From Chitinophagaceae bacterium (GTDB lineage Bacteria; Bacteroidota; Bacteroidia; Chitinophagales; Chitinophagaceae): a stretch of 64,000 nt of DNA. Of this stretch, positions 18,664 through 30,649 are shown in pieces. A program made the translations under genes and the position numbers. The DNA is taken from assembly GCA_947459295.1 (NCBI GenBank), contig CANHCY010000001.1, positions 1-64,000 on the forward strand, given 5' to 3'. The notes under the pieces are model-generated. The model was not told the origin of the DNA and searched no databases. It worked only from the letters and a program-made list of their open reading frames with translations. The number at the start of each line of letters is the position of its first letter. Position 1 is the first letter of the stretch.

Positions 18664-21600
18664 ATGAATTTGGATGTGTTGCTAGCGCAGTTTAATAACG
18701 CCCCCCACCTCAATCAATTGGTGAGCAGCCTTCTATTGCCTAGTCCCCAAAAAATCTTTCTAAAAAACGTACAAGGTAGCAGTCCCGAATTTTTTGTAGC
18801 CGGTGTGTTTGCACACGCTAACACCGATTCGCTCAACCATATTGTGATATTACAAGACGCCGAAGAAGCGGCTTATTTTCACAACACACTCGAAAATGTT
18901 TCCAAAGCACTGGACGTATTTTATTTTCCTTCGTCTTTCAAAAACAGAAAAAACTTTAAGCTTTTAAATAGTTCCCATGTGATGCTCCGGACCGAGGCGC
19001 TAACGAAGTTAGCGGCGGGGGGCAACAAAAAAATGTTGGTCACGTATCCCGAAGCTATTTTTGAAAAAGTAGTGCTCTCGGAAACGCTCAAGTCCAATAT
19101 TATTTCTATCAAAACCAACGATACCATCAATGTTGAGAGTTTGCTAGAACTCTTTGTTATGTATGGTTTCAAGCGTTCCGACTTTGTATATGAACCTGGT
19201 CAATTTGCCATTAGAGGTGGTATTTTAGATATCTATTCTTTTGGTAACGAAAAGCCGTATCGTGTTGAGCTTTTTGGAAATGAAGTAGACTCTATTCGAA
19301 TTTTTGATCCAGAAACACAGCTCTCCGAACGAAAATTATTACAGGTCAATATCATCCCCAATGTAGAAACGCAATTTTCTACTGGCGAAAAAGTTTCGCT
19401 CTTTGAATTCTTAAAAGAGAACACGGTGGTATGGACCAAAGACCTTTCTTTTATAGCGGAAAAAGTGACACAACAATACGAAGACCTCGAAGGTTTTGTG
19501 TCTTTACTGGATAGCGGTTACCGCATGCAAAATAGTGACGACGAAGACGATACCCGCGTCATGCAGGACGTTACCCTGCAAGACTTTATTACTTCCGAAG
19601 AGATGATGGCGTCCCTTGCGGGCCGCCATCACATTGAGTTTGGCATGCATGCAGGTAACGCCACCCTCGAAATAGAGTGCCATACCAAACCACAACCTTC
19701 TTTTAATAGACAGTTTGATTTACTCATCAAAGATTTAAAAGCACACGAAGGCGCTGGCTATTCGTTGTATATTTTTGCAGAGCAGGTGAAGCAATTAGAA
19801 CGCTTGCATAGCATTTTTGTAGACCTCAAAACAGAAATTAATTTTGTTCCAGTTCCTACTAGTATTCATGAAGGATTTATAGACAACGATTTAAAAATTG
19901 TTTGCTACACCGATCATCAAATATTTCAGCGTTACCATAAATACAAGGTGAAGCAGGCCTATAATAAAAATAAAGCCATTACGCTAAAAACCTTACGGGA
20001 CTTACAACCTGGCGATTATGTAACGCATATCGATCATGGGGTAGGTACGTATTCGGGACTTCAAAAAATTGAAGTAAATGGTAAAACGCAGGAAGCGGTG
20101 CGTATCATTTATAAAGAGGGTGATATTTTATATGTCAATATTAATTCGCTTCATAAAATATCAAAATATACGGGCAAAGAAGGTACGGTGCCTAAAATAA
20201 ATAAGCTAGGTTCCGATGTATGGGCCAAGCTCAAAGAAAAAACAAAAGTTAAGGTTAAAGAAGTCGCTTTTGATTTGATTAAATTATATGCAGAGCGTAA
20301 ATCGCAAGTGGGTTTTGCGCATGCGCCTGATAATTATTTACAAACAGAACTCGAAGCTTCTTTCATTTACGAAGACACGCCGGATCAATACAAAGCCACC
20401 CAAGATGTAAAGCGGGATATGGAGTCTACGTCGCCCATGGATAGGCTGGTTTGTGGTGATGTGGGCTTTGGTAAAACAGAAGTGGCTGTGCGTGCAGCGT
20501 TTAAATCGGTGGTGGATGGCAAGCAGGCGGCAGTGCTTGTGCCTACCACTATATTAGCGTTTCAGCACTATAAAACATTTAAAGAAAGGCTTTCTGATTT
20601 TCCGGTTACCGTCGATTTTATCAACCGTTTTAAATCGGCAAAAGAAAAAAAGGAAACCTTACAAAAATTAGCAGAAGGAAAAATTGATATCATTATTGGC
20701 ACCCACGGCATTTTGGGTAAAGAGGTAAAGTTTAAAGACCTCGGTGTCATGATTATTGATGAAGAGCAAAAATTTGGGGTAGGCCACAAAGAAAAATTAA
20801 AGACCTTAAAAACCAGTGTAGACTGTTTAACGCTTACGGCCACGCCTATTCCACGAACCCTTCAGTTTAGTTTAATGGGTGCCCGCGATTTAAGTATTAT
20901 CAATACGCCACCGCCCAACAGGCAACCCATTCAAACAGAAGTGCAGGTGTTTAATGACGACGCAATTAGAGATACTATCTATTACGAAACAGAGCGAGGT
21001 GGTCAGGTGTTTTTTATTCATAATAGGGTGCAAGGACTTCCAGAAATGTGCGCGCTTATTCAGGGCCTCTGTCCCGATTTAAGTATTGGCTTTGCGCATG
21101 GGCAGTTAGAAGGGCACGAATTAGAAGAACGCATTTTAGATTTTATAGATAAAAAATACGACGTACTTGTTTGTACCAATATTGTAGAGAGTGGGGTAGA
21201 CATCCCTAACGTGAATACCATTATTGTAAACAATGCGCATCATTTTGGTTTATCGGATTTACACCAGCTTCGTGGGCGTGTAGGGCGAAGCAATAAAAAA
21301 GCATTTTGTTATTTACTAGCGCCGCCTATGAGCACGCTGCCTTCCGATTCACGCAAGCGTTTACAAACCCTCGAACAGTTTACTGATTTAGGTAGTGGAT
21401 TTCAAATAGCGATGCGTGATTTAGATATACGTGGTGCAGGTAATTTATTAGGTGGCGATCAGAGTGGTTTTATGGCCGAAATAGGTTTTGAAATGTACCA
21501 GAAAATTTTAGAGGAAGCCGTGCGCGAATTAAAACGCAGTTCCTTTAAAGATTTATTTAAAGAAGAAATTAGCAAGCAGGACGATTTTGTAAAAGACTGT

Positions 21601-22101
21601 ACCATCGATACCGATTTGGAAATTTTAATTCCAGATTCATATGTAGAAAGTATTGCAGAGCGCTTAAGTTTATATACCCGCCTAGATAATTGTGAAAATG
21701 ACAATGACCTCAACGAATTTAACACCGAGCTGGTAGACCGTTTTGGCGCGCTGCCGCCTCAGGTAACGGATTTATTTACAACCGTGCAGTGCCGCTGGCT
21801 CGCTGTAGACCTGGGTTTCGAGAAAATGACCTTAAAAGAAAATACGCTTCGTTGTTATTTTATCAATAGACCTGACTCACCGTATTTTGAATCGGATTTA
21901 TTTAAAAAAGTACTAGACTATTTACAAACGGGCACCAACAAAGCACGCCTTAAACAAGTTGGTAAATTATTTATGTTGGTAGTGGATCAGGTAAATGATA
22001 TGGATGCGATGCTCCGCTTTTTAACGCTCATGCATAAAGGCGTAATTCCGCAAACTACTGTTATCGCAGCAGTTGCTCCAGACATTTCTGCGCAGGCATA
22101 A
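18664..22101 (+). CDS. mfd: Transcription-repair coupling factor
   Basis: This 1145-residue DNA translocase removes RNA polymerase stalled at lesions and recruits UvrA. The order of domains fits Mfd: an N-terminal UvrB-like region (YEPGQFAIRGGILDIYSFG), an RNA-polymerase-interaction CarD-like domain (GDYVTHIDHGVGTYSGL, residues about 450-520), then a RecG-like helicase with Walker A GDVGFGKTE near residue 598, DEEQ near residue 699, TATPIPRTL, and motif VI in RGRVGR. The C-terminal TRCF domain follows. The length agrees with the family. It is soluble and appears monocistronic, with a terminator just downstream. Confidence 0.97.
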   Translation: MNLDVLLAQFNNAPHLNQLVSSLLLPSPQKIFLKNVQGSSPEFFVAGVFAHANTDSLNHIVILQDAEEAAYFHNTLENVSKALDVFYFPSSFKNRKNFKLLNSSHVMLRTEALTKLAAGGNKKMLVTYPEAIFEKVVLSETLKSNIISIKTNDTINVESLLELFVMYGFKRSDFVYEPGQFAIRGGILDIYSFGNEKPYRVELFGNEVDSIRIFDPETQLSERKLLQVNIIPNVETQFSTGEKVSLFEFLKENTVVWTKDLSFIAEKVTQQYEDLEGFVSLLDSGYRMQNSDDEDDTRVMQDVTLQDFITSEEMMASLAGRHHIEFGMHAGNATLEIECHTKPQPSFNRQFDLLIKDLKAHEGAGYSLYIFAEQVKQLERLHSIFVDLKTEINFVPVPTSIHEGFIDNDLKIVCYTDHQIFQRYHKYKVKQAYNKNKAITLKTLRDLQPGDYVTHIDHGVGTYSGLQKIEVNGKTQEAVRIIYKEGDILYVNINSLHKISKYTGKEGTVPKINKLGSDVWAKLKEKTKVKVKEVAFDLIKLYAERKSQVGFAHAPDNYLQTELEASFIYEDTPDQYKATQDVKRDMESTSPMDRLVCGDVGFGKTEVAVRAAFKSVVDGKQAAVLVPTTILAFQHYKTFKERLSDFPVTVDFINRFKSAKEKKETLQKLAEGKIDIIIGTHGILGKEVKFKDLGVMIIDEEQKFGVGHKEKLKTLKTSVDCLTLTATPIPRTLQFSLMGARDLSIINTPPPNRQPIQTEVQVFNDDAIRDTIYYETERGGQVFFIHNRVQGLPEMCALIQGLCPDLSIGFAHGQLEGHELEERILDFIDKKYDVLVCTNIVESGVDIPNVNTIIVNNAHHFGLSDLHQLRGRVGRSNKKAFCYLLAPPMSTLPSDSRKRLQTLEQFTDLGSGFQIAMRDLDIRGAGNLLGGDQSGFMAEIGFEMYQKILEEAVRELKRSSFKDLFKEEISKQDDFVKDCTIDTDLEILIPDSYVESIAERLSLYTRLDNCENDNDLNEFNTELVDRFGALPPQVTDLFTTVQCRWLAVDLGFEKMTLKENTLRCYFINRPDSPYFESDLFKKVLDYLQTGTNKARLKQVGKLFMLVVDQVNDMDAMLRFLTLMHKGVIPQTTVIAAVAPDISAQA

Positions 22102-22103
22102 AA

Positions 22104-22125
22104 AAACCCGCCAGAAGGCAGGTTT
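22104..22125 (-). terminator. Bidirectional rho-independent terminator
   Basis: An inverted repeat (AAACCCGCC, loop AGAA, GGCAGGTTT, one C-A mismatch) lies directly after the mfd stop and between two convergent genes. Read on the minus strand it is followed by a run of seven T, a good intrinsic terminator for the small gene. On the plus strand the tail is only T-rich, so it is weaker for mfd. Confidence 0.65.
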
Positions 22126-22157
22126 AATTATATTTTCTATTGCAGAAAAAATCTAAA

Positions 22158-22364
22158 CTAGAATCCTTTTGTAGCAACGCCATCAGCAATTGCTTGTAAA
22201 GCTTTTGCTTCTCCTAAGATAGCAGCCATTTTATTTCCTTTGCCATCATGACCAGCAGCCATGTATCCACCACGAGCAGTTTTAGTAACTACTGCATCTT
22301 GCATTGGAACGTTTTTTTCTTTAGTCTTAAGGCAATATGCTTTAATCATTTTTGAAGTGTCCAT
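22158..22364 (-). CDS. Small conserved-looking protein, possibly DUF5679-like
   Basis: This 68-residue protein begins MDTSKMIKAYCLKTKEKN and ends with an Ala-rich helix (EAKALQAIADG). The pattern of an aromatic-Cys opening, a KNVPM turn, then GGYMAAGHDGKGNKM resembles the short DUF5679 fold, but the usual second and third Cys are missing, so zinc binding is unlikely. I chose the ATG at 22364. An upstream in-frame ATG at 22415 would add 17 residues of Trp/Cys-rich sequence that looks like leader. The A-rich stretch just before 22364 suits Bacteroidota initiation. It is downstream of and co-directional with gyrB. The function is unknown. Confidence 0.55.
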   Translation of the reverse strand: MDTSKMIKAYCLKTKEKNVPMQDAVVTKTARGGYMAAGHDGKGNKMAAILGEAKALQAIADGVATKGF

Positions 22365-22500
22365 TTGTTCAAATTTTGTTGGGTTAGTTAATGAGCAACC
22401 GAATTGCTTCCACAAGCTAGCTAATTTCTACAATCTAGCCATAAGTTAACAGGCTGTATTGTGCAGATTTTAAGCTGGTTTATTCACAATTTGGCGGGTT

Positions 22501-24534
<2,034 letters not shown>

Positions 24535-24676
24535 TTAAAATAAGCTGTTTTTGGGCCTCATTTCGCGCCGTGTTTTCCACATAAATTTGACAGTTCTGTG
24601 ACCGTTTTTAGGGTCATTTTGAGGCTAAAAAACCCCTTTGCAATCAAACAATTTAGAAGGGTCTGTTGTAATGTAT

Positions 24677-24684
24677 TAAATTTG
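24677..24684 (+). promoter_or_regulatory. Putative -7 promoter box of the AraC-family gene
   Basis: TAAATTTG matches TAnnTTTG exactly. A TTTA sits about 21 bases upstream in the -33 position. The ATG at 24692 would then give an almost leaderless mRNA, and the in-frame ATG at 24704 a leader of about 12 bases. Confidence 0.4.
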
Positions 24685-24691
24685 CAGTTGG

Positions 24692-25615
24692 ATGGTACAA
24701 GTAATGGATATATTAAAAGTGGCAAACCAAAATGTCTTGGAGCCAGGCATGAGCCTGATTTACAGCAAAGAACAGCAGGTTCCAGGCTCCGTTGACTTCC
24801 AGGTTAAGCGGTATTACGCCCTTCAAAATTGGTCCGGAGCAGATACGGGCATGCTTATTTACCATTATGACGCTAAAAAACCAGCCAATAGCTTTTTAGA
24901 ACTCCGTTTTTGCATTTCGGGTAACCGCTTCTGCGAAGAAAAAAGTTGTTCACAATGCGAGCATTCTCCCACCAATAATTGTTTTGGAAAACACGAAACC
25001 GTAGATACGTTTACTTTCCATTTTACCTCCACTTTTTTGCGCCCTTATGTGCACAATGTAAAAGTGAGTAATTATAAAGATGATGTGCTTGCATTCAAGC
25101 ATCCCAATGCTTTTACAAAAGTATTTCCATTGTGCAGTAGAAAGCGGAGTGTGCTTGATACGCTCCTGAATCATAGTTATACGGGCGCTCTCGAAAATAT
25201 TTTTGTCAACGCCAAAGTGCATGAAATTTTACTCTATAGTCTAGCATGTCTAGTAGATGAAAAAGAAGAAGGGTTTACTTGTAAGTTTTTAGCGGATCCA
25301 TCTGGAAGAGAGCGTATTTATGAAGCCCGTGAAATTTTACTTCAACACATTGGAGATCCTATTACCATTAAAGAATTAAGCCGTAAGGTAGCGATGAATG
25401 AGTGCTACCTTAAAAAAGGTTTTAAAGAGATTTTTGGCACTACTATTTTTGATTTTTATCAACAACAACGCATGGAGCATGCTAAGTATTTGCTCTATGA
25501 AAAAGGCCTGAGTGTAACCGATATTTCGGCACTATTAGGCTACTCTTCTATATCGCATTTTTCGGCGGCTTTTAAAAAGCACACTGGCCTAAAGCCTTGC
25601 GAATTACTAAAATAA
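24692..25615 (+). CDS. AraC-family transcriptional regulator with Cys cluster
   Basis: This is a 307-residue DNA-binding protein. The C-terminal 95 residues form two helix-turn-helix motifs: TIKELSRKVAMNECYLKKGF, then VTDISALLGYSSISHFSAAF, the AraC signature. The N-terminal sensor domain is unassigned and contains a tight group of cysteines at C74, C81, C86, C89 and C97, which could bind a metal or respond to redox. The start may be ATG 24692 or ATG 24704. It is transcribed divergently from gyrB and is followed 30 bases later by the amidohydrolase gene, a possible target. The ligand is unknown. Confidence 0.85.
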   Translation: MVQVMDILKVANQNVLEPGMSLIYSKEQQVPGSVDFQVKRYYALQNWSGADTGMLIYHYDAKKPANSFLELRFCISGNRFCEEKSCSQCEHSPTNNCFGKHETVDTFTFHFTSTFLRPYVHNVKVSNYKDDVLAFKHPNAFTKVFPLCSRKRSVLDTLLNHSYTGALENIFVNAKVHEILLYSLACLVDEKEEGFTCKFLADPSGRERIYEAREILLQHIGDPITIKELSRKVAMNECYLKKGFKEIFGTTIFDFYQQQRMEHAKYLLYEKGLSVTDISALLGYSSISHFSAAFKKHTGLKPCELLK

Positions 25616-25628
25616 AAAACTATCTTTC
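25597..25628 (+). promoter_or_regulatory. Possible promoter of the amidohydrolase gene
   Basis: TTG at 25597-25599 is followed after 21 bases by TATCTTTC, one base from the -7 consensus, ending 17 bases before the ATG. The -33 part lies inside the end of the AraC gene. Consensus match only. Confidence 0.35.
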
Positions 25629-25645
25629 CTTTTTAAACTTATTCT

Positions 25646-27280
25646 ATGCGCATACGTACATTGTTTGCTACCGCTGCTATTGTCCTGTTTTTAACAAGCT
25701 GCGGCGGTCCTAAAAAAGTAGATACGATTGTTGTTAACGGTGTTATTTATACGGTAGATAGTAGTTTTTCTACTGCACAGGCAATGGCCATTAAAGACGG
25801 CCTCATTGTAGCTACAGGAACCGATGCAGAAATACTAGCAGCCTATACTGCAACCGAAAAAATTGATGCAAAAGGACAAGCCGTATATCCTGGATTTATA
25901 GATGCGCATGCGCATTTTGTGGGTTACGGAAAATCGCTTTTTCAGGTAGATTTATTTGGTACGACTAGCTGGGAAGAAGCTGTAGAGCGCGTAAAAGTTT
26001 TTGCAGCAGCGCATCCAGAACTTGCTTGGATTGAGGGACGTGGTTGGGATCAAAACAAATGGCCTGGTAAAAAATATCCAACCAATGCATTATTAAACAC
26101 TTTGTTTCCTAATACACCTGTTGTGCTTCAGCGCGTAGATGGTCATGCTGCTATTGCCAACCAAAAAGCTTTTGATATTGCTGGTGTAAAACCGGGTCAA
26201 ACCATTGTGGGTGGCGAGGTTGAAACTAAAAATGGAATATTAACGGGTGTATTAATTGACAACGCAAAAGGCCTTGTGTACGGATCTATTCCTGCAGTGA
26301 CCAAACAAACATATACGCAGTGGTTGCAAGCGGCGCAGCAAAATTGTTTTGCGCAGGGGCTTACTACCGTTACCGATTGCGGCCTCGATATGAGTGATAT
26401 TAATATCATTGATACGCTACAGCAAGAAGGAAAAATTAACATGCGCCTTTTTGCAATGCTCAGTGATAATCCTGAAAATCTTACTGCGTATTTAAAAAGA
26501 GGTCCTTACAAAACCGATAAATTATTTGTGAACGGTTTTAAAGTATACGCCGATGGAGCCCTTGGTAGCAGAGGCGCTTGCTTATTACATAGTTATGAAG
26601 ACCGTAAAGATTGGTCTGGATTTTTACTCGCCAATATTTCGCATTACGACTCTTTAGCGTCGGTACTTGCTGCGTCAAAATTTCAAATGTGTACACACGC
26701 CATTGGTGATAGCGCCAACCGTCAAATTTTAAATATCTACAATAAATATTTACAAAAAGGAAATGATAGACGCTGGAGAATAGAACATGCACAAGTAGTG
26801 AACCCTGCCGATTTTAATTTGTTTGGCGCCGCTGCTGTGGTACCATCGGTACAACCAACACATGCTACATCTGATATGTACTGGGCAGCAGAAAGGCTAG
26901 GTAACGAGCGTATGAAAGGTGCGTATGCTTACAAGCAACTCATGGATCAAAACGGATGGATACCACTTGGAACTGATTTTCCGGTAGAAGATATTTCTCC
27001 GTTTAAAACATTTTTAGCTTCTGTGGGAAGGGTTGATGCCAAAGGGTTTCCGGAGGGAGGCTTCCAATCAGAAAACGCATTATCGCGTGAGCAAACCATT
27101 AGAGGCATGACTATTTGGGCCGCAAAAGCAAGCTTTTTAGAAAAGGAAGTAGGAAGTTTAGAGGCTGGTAAAAAAGCAGACTTTATAATACTGGCACAAG
27201 ACCTAATGCAAGTGCCAGTAAATAAAATATTGGATACTAAAGTAGTTGCTACATATAGTGGCGGTAAAAAAGTGTTCTAA
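25646..27280 (+). CDS. Amidohydrolase lipoprotein, YtcJ-like
   Basis: This 544-residue metal-dependent hydrolase of the amidohydrolase superfamily begins with a lipoprotein signal (LFLTSCGG, Cys19 lipidated). Metal ligands are visible as H88 and H90 in IDAHAHF. Later ligands are likely in KVYADGALGSRGA, THAIGD and GTDFPVE. The last motif and the C-terminal beta-strands (GSLEAGKKADFIILAQDL) are typical of the YtcJ/DUF6282-type group, whose substrates are mostly unknown. It is anchored outside the cytoplasm. It lies 30 bases downstream of an AraC-type gene and converges with fumC at 17 bases. Confidence 0.87.
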   Translation: MRIRTLFATAAIVLFLTSCGGPKKVDTIVVNGVIYTVDSSFSTAQAMAIKDGLIVATGTDAEILAAYTATEKIDAKGQAVYPGFIDAHAHFVGYGKSLFQVDLFGTTSWEEAVERVKVFAAAHPELAWIEGRGWDQNKWPGKKYPTNALLNTLFPNTPVVLQRVDGHAAIANQKAFDIAGVKPGQTIVGGEVETKNGILTGVLIDNAKGLVYGSIPAVTKQTYTQWLQAAQQNCFAQGLTTVTDCGLDMSDINIIDTLQQEGKINMRLFAMLSDNPENLTAYLKRGPYKTDKLFVNGFKVYADGALGSRGACLLHSYEDRKDWSGFLLANISHYDSLASVLAASKFQMCTHAIGDSANRQILNIYNKYLQKGNDRRWRIEHAQVVNPADFNLFGAAAVVPSVQPTHATSDMYWAAERLGNERMKGAYAYKQLMDQNGWIPLGTDFPVEDISPFKTFLASVGRVDAKGFPEGGFQSENALSREQTIRGMTIWAAKASFLEKEVGSLEAGKKADFIILAQDLMQVPVNKILDTKVVATYSGGKKVF

Positions 27281-27296
27281 TTATTAAATTAGATTA

Positions 27297-28691
27297 TTAA
27301 AACCCTACCATATCTGCAGGGATTACCCATGCATCAAACTCTTCGGGCGTTACATAGCCTAATTTAACCGCCATTTCTTTTAGGGTAGTACCTTCTTTGT
27401 GTGCTTTTTGTGCAATTTCGGCTGCTTTGTAGTAGCCAATTTTTGTATTGAGTGCAGTAACAAGCATTAAAGAATTGTCTACGTGTTTTTTAATGTTGGC
27501 TTCAATTGGCTCTATACCTACAGCGCATTTATCATTAAAGCTTACACAACCATCGCCAATTAAACGCGCAGAGTGTAAGAAATTATAAATCATTACGGGC
27601 TTAAATACATTCAGTTCAAAATGTCCGTTAGCGCCACCCATATTAATGGCCACATCATTACCCATTACCTGCACCGCAATCATGGATAAAGCTTCACACT
27701 GTGTTGGGTTTACTTTACCTGGCATGATTGAAGATCCTGGCTCGTTGTCTGGAATAAATATTTCGCCAATACCACTTCTTGGTCCAGAACTTAACATTCT
27801 AATGTCGTTGGCAATTTTCATAAGGCTTACTGCCACTGTTTTTAAAGCACCATGTGCTTCTACAATTGCATCGTGTGCAGCCAGTGCTTCAAATTTATTT
27901 TCGGCAGTAATAAATGGAAGTCCCGTTAAATGAGCAATATGCTTGGCAACGTTTTCTGAATACCCTTTTGGCGTGTTAATACCAGTACCTACTGCGGTAC
28001 CACCTAGCGCTAGTTCCGATAAGTGTGCGAGTGTATTGTTGATAGCTTTAAGGCCATGGTCTAGTTGAGAAACGTATCCGCTAATTTCTTGACCCAGTGT
28101 TAAAGGTGTCGCATCCATAAAATGCGTACGACCAATTTTTACCACATGCATAAAGTCTTTGCTTTTTTGTGCAAGGGTGTCTCTAAGTTTTTTAATACCC
28201 GGAATAGTTGTTTCTAATAATATTTTATAGGCTGCAATATGCATTGCAGTAGGAAAGGTATCGTTAGAAGATTGAGACTTGTTTACGTCGTCGTTAGGGT
28301 GTAAAAATTTGTCTTTGTCTGTTAAACTACCACCTTTGATAACGTGTCCACGGTATGCAATCACTTCATTTACGTTCATGTTAGACTGTGTACCGCTTCC
28401 AGTTTGCCATACCACTAATGGAAATTGATCGTTGTGGGTACCTGCTAAAATTTCGTCACAAACCTGACCAATCAGTTCGCATTTGTCTGCTGCTAAAACA
28501 CCCGCGTCAAAGTTTGTAAGTGCTGCTGCTTTTTTCAAATAGGCAAAAGCTGCTATAATTTCTTTAGGCATGCGGTTGATGTCCGCTGCTATTTTAAAGT
28601 TTTCGATACTGCGCTGTGTTTGAGCGCCCCAATACACGCCTGCAGGTACTTTTACTTCCCCCATTGTGTCTTTCTCAATTCTAAATTCCAT
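27297..28691 (-). CDS. fumC: Class II fumarate hydratase
   Basis: This 464-residue enzyme interconverts fumarate and malate in the TCA cycle. The fumarase/aspartase superfamily signature [11 protein letters not shown] lies at residues 319-329. [17 protein letters not shown] sequence near residues 98-109 ([10 protein letters not shown]) and the catalytic-His region [16 protein letters not shown] at residues 187-202 favour fumarase over aspartase. It is cytoplasmic. It stands alone, starting 104 bases upstream of the divergent phosphatase-family gene. The length matches FumC proteins exactly. Confidence 0.95.
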   Translation of the reverse strand: MEFRIEKDTMGEVKVPAGVYWGAQTQRSIENFKIAADINRMPKEIIAAFAYLKKAAALTNFDAGVLAADKCELIGQVCDEILAGTHNDQFPLVVWQTGSGTQSNMNVNEVIAYRGHVIKGGSLTDKDKFLHPNDDVNKSQSSNDTFPTAMHIAAYKILLETTIPGIKKLRDTLAQKSKDFMHVVKIGRTHFMDATPLTLGQEISGYVSQLDHGLKAINNTLAHLSELALGGTAVGTGINTPKGYSENVAKHIAHLTGLPFITAENKFEALAAHDAIVEAHGALKTVAVSLMKIANDIRMLSSGPRSGIGEIFIPDNEPGSSIMPGKVNPTQCEALSMIAVQVMGNDVAINMGGANGHFELNVFKPVMIYNFLHSARLIGDGCVSFNDKCAVGIEPIEANIKKHVDNSLMLVTALNTKIGYYKAAEIAQKAHKEGTTLKEMAVKLGYVTPEEFDAWVIPADMVGF

Positions 28692-28728
28692 AGTTGGTAT
28701 TTTAGTAATTATTAGCTAATAGTTATCT

Positions 28729-28761
28729 TTTGCAAAGGTAAGGGTGTATGCGCTACATTTT
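28729..28761 (+). promoter_or_regulatory. Putative promoter of the phosphatase-family gene
   Basis: TTTG at 28729-28732 is followed after 21 bases by TACATTTT (28754-28761), one base from the Bacteroidota -7 box. It predicts transcription from about 28768, which supports the ATG at 28796 over an upstream in-frame ATG at 28748. Confidence 0.45.
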
Positions 28762-28795
28762 TGCTTATTTTAGAGACTACAAAGCGTTAAAACTT

Positions 28796-29884
28796 ATGAA
28801 AAAGGTACTCTTCGTTTTATGTTTGGGACTTTCGGTAGCGGCCCATGCACAACAGAATCAAAATATTATTATTGTTACCACCGATGGGTTTCGTTGGCAA
28901 GATTTGTTTAAAGGAATGGATGATACCATTGCTCAGCAAAAACGTTTTAACGAAGGTGATAGTTTGGGGCTTATCAAAAAGTATGGCGGCGCTACTATGG
29001 AGGAGCGTAGAGAAAAGATAATGCCATTTTTTTGGAATACCATTGCAAAAAAAGGACAGGTATATGGCAACCGTTTGTTTGGTAATAATATTGATACACA
29101 AAATCCACATTGGTTTTCATATCCCGGATATTCAGAAATATTTACAGGTTATGTAGACGAGCGCATCAATAGTAACGAACATCCTGCAAATCCAAATACA
29201 ACCGTACTTGGTTTTTTTAACGCGCAACCTGCACTAAAAGATAAAGTATATGCATTTAGTGCATGGGAAGCTTTTAATAGAATTTTAAACGAAAAAGGCT
29301 CTGGAGTGCCTGTTACAGCTGCATATGACACGGTTGGTTTTAAAAACCTGACAGCTAACGAGCGTCTACTAAATAAATTACATCAGCAAAGTTACCGACC
29401 ATGGGCAGAGGAGTGTTACGATGTGTTCACGCATTTTAATGCGATGGAAACGTTGAAAAACAGAAAGCCGCGCGTATTATATATTGCCTACGGAGAAACA
29501 GATGAGTGGTCGCATGCGGGTAAATACAAATCTTATTTAAACGCCGCTAATCAATTAGATAAATGGTTAGAAGAAATTTGGAATTTTGTACAATCCGATC
29601 CACAGTATAAAAACAACACGACTTTATTTATTACTTCTGATCATGGAAGAGGCGATGTGGTTAAAGAAAAGTGGACCAGCCATGGCGATAAAATTGAAGG
29701 GGCTAGTCAAATTTGGATGGCCGTTATGGGACCTAACACACCAGCACTTGGTGAAGTAAAAACACCGGCGCAATACTTTCAAAAACAGTTTGCGCAAACC
29801 ATTGCGGGTTTAATGGGTTACAATTTTACAGCGGAACATCCGGTGGCGGAACCTATTAAATCTACCAAAGTTATTTCCCAGTAA
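28796..29884 (+). CDS. Secreted alkaline phosphatase superfamily protein
   Basis: This 362-residue protein has a signal peptide (MKKVLFVLCLGLSVAAHAQ). The N-terminal metal/nucleophile region is IIIVTTDGFRWQDLF, where Thr of TTDG would be the nucleophile, and ITSDHGRGD provides later metal ligands. This pattern fits the phosphodiesterase/sulfatase-like branch of the alkaline phosphatase superfamily. The ATG at 28796 begins a clean signal peptide. An upstream ATG at 28748 would add 16 residues before it. The 3' end overlaps the convergent enoyl-CoA hydratase gene by 14 bases. The substrate is unknown. Confidence 0.8.
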   Translation: MKKVLFVLCLGLSVAAHAQQNQNIIIVTTDGFRWQDLFKGMDDTIAQQKRFNEGDSLGLIKKYGGATMEERREKIMPFFWNTIAKKGQVYGNRLFGNNIDTQNPHWFSYPGYSEIFTGYVDERINSNEHPANPNTTVLGFFNAQPALKDKVYAFSAWEAFNRILNEKGSGVPVTAAYDTVGFKNLTANERLLNKLHQQSYRPWAEECYDVFTHFNAMETLKNRKPRVLYIAYGETDEWSHAGKYKSYLNAANQLDKWLEEIWNFVQSDPQYKNNTTLFITSDHGRGDVVKEKWTSHGDKIEGASQIWMAVMGPNTPALGEVKTPAQYFQKQFAQTIAGLMGYNFTAEHPVAEPIKSTKVISQ

Positions 29885-30647
29885 AAACGGGCTTTCTCTT
29901 TTCTAAAAAAGCAGTAGTGCCTTCTACCATATCTGTGGTATCAAAGCAGGCGCTAAATGCATTGAGTTCTGTTTCGTAACCATTAAGCGCTTCGTTGTAA
30001 ACAGCGTTAGCGGCTTCTATGCATTTTGCAACGGCAACAGGTGCTTTGCTTTGTATGAGCGTTGCTATTTCTTTTGCTTTCGTAAGTAATTGATCAGGCA
30101 CTACAACATGGTTTACAAGCCCCGATGCAAATGCAGCAGATGCGTCTATCATGCCGCCTGTTAACATTAATTCCAGTGCTCTTCCTTTACCAATAAGTTG
30201 CACCAGTCTCTGCGTGCCACCATAACCTGGCATAATGCCAAGGTTTACTTCTGGTTGGCCAAATTTTGCATTTTCGGAAGCCAATCTAAAATGACATGCC
30301 ATGGCAAGTTCGCAACCGCCACCAAGTGCAAAACCATTGACGCATGCAATGACCACTTTAGGGCAGTTTTCAATCTTAAAAAACAAATCTTGACCACGAC
30401 GTGCTAGTGTTTTACCACCAGCAGACCCTGCGCCAATAAATTCTGATATATCGGCACCTGCTACAAATGATTTTTCGCCAGCACCCGTTAGTAATACTGA
30501 TTTGATAGAGGGGTTGGTATATACTTCATGCATCACTGCTTCTAACTCTGCAATTACTTGTCCATTTAAGGCATTTAATTTTTCAGGTCTATTGATAGTG
30601 ATGGTAAAAATACCATTGTCGTTATGGGTAAGAAGTGTTGTGTACAT
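29871..30647 (-). CDS. Enoyl-CoA hydratase/isomerase family protein
   Basis: This 258-residue crotonase-fold protein has an oxyanion-hole segment AGADISEF (residues 63-70) and both catalytic glutamates of true hydratases: E113 in GGGCELAMAC and E133 in FGQPEVNLGIMPG. It probably hydrates a short enoyl-CoA in fatty- or amino-acid breakdown. The start at ATG 30647 is two bases after the stop of the B12-binding gene. An upstream extension would overlap that gene. The two genes are therefore likely co-translated. Confidence 0.92.
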   Translation of the reverse strand: MYTTLLTHNDNGIFTITINRPEKLNALNGQVIAELEAVMHEVYTNPSIKSVLLTGAGEKSFVAGADISEFIGAGSAGGKTLARRGQDLFFKIENCPKVVIACVNGFALGGGCELAMACHFRLASENAKFGQPEVNLGIMPGYGGTQRLVQLIGKGRALELMLTGGMIDASAAFASGLVNHVVVPDQLLTKAKEIATLIQSKAPVAVAKCIEAANAVYNEALNGYETELNAFSACFDTTDMVEGTTAFLEKRKPVFTGK

Positions 30648-30649
30648 GA

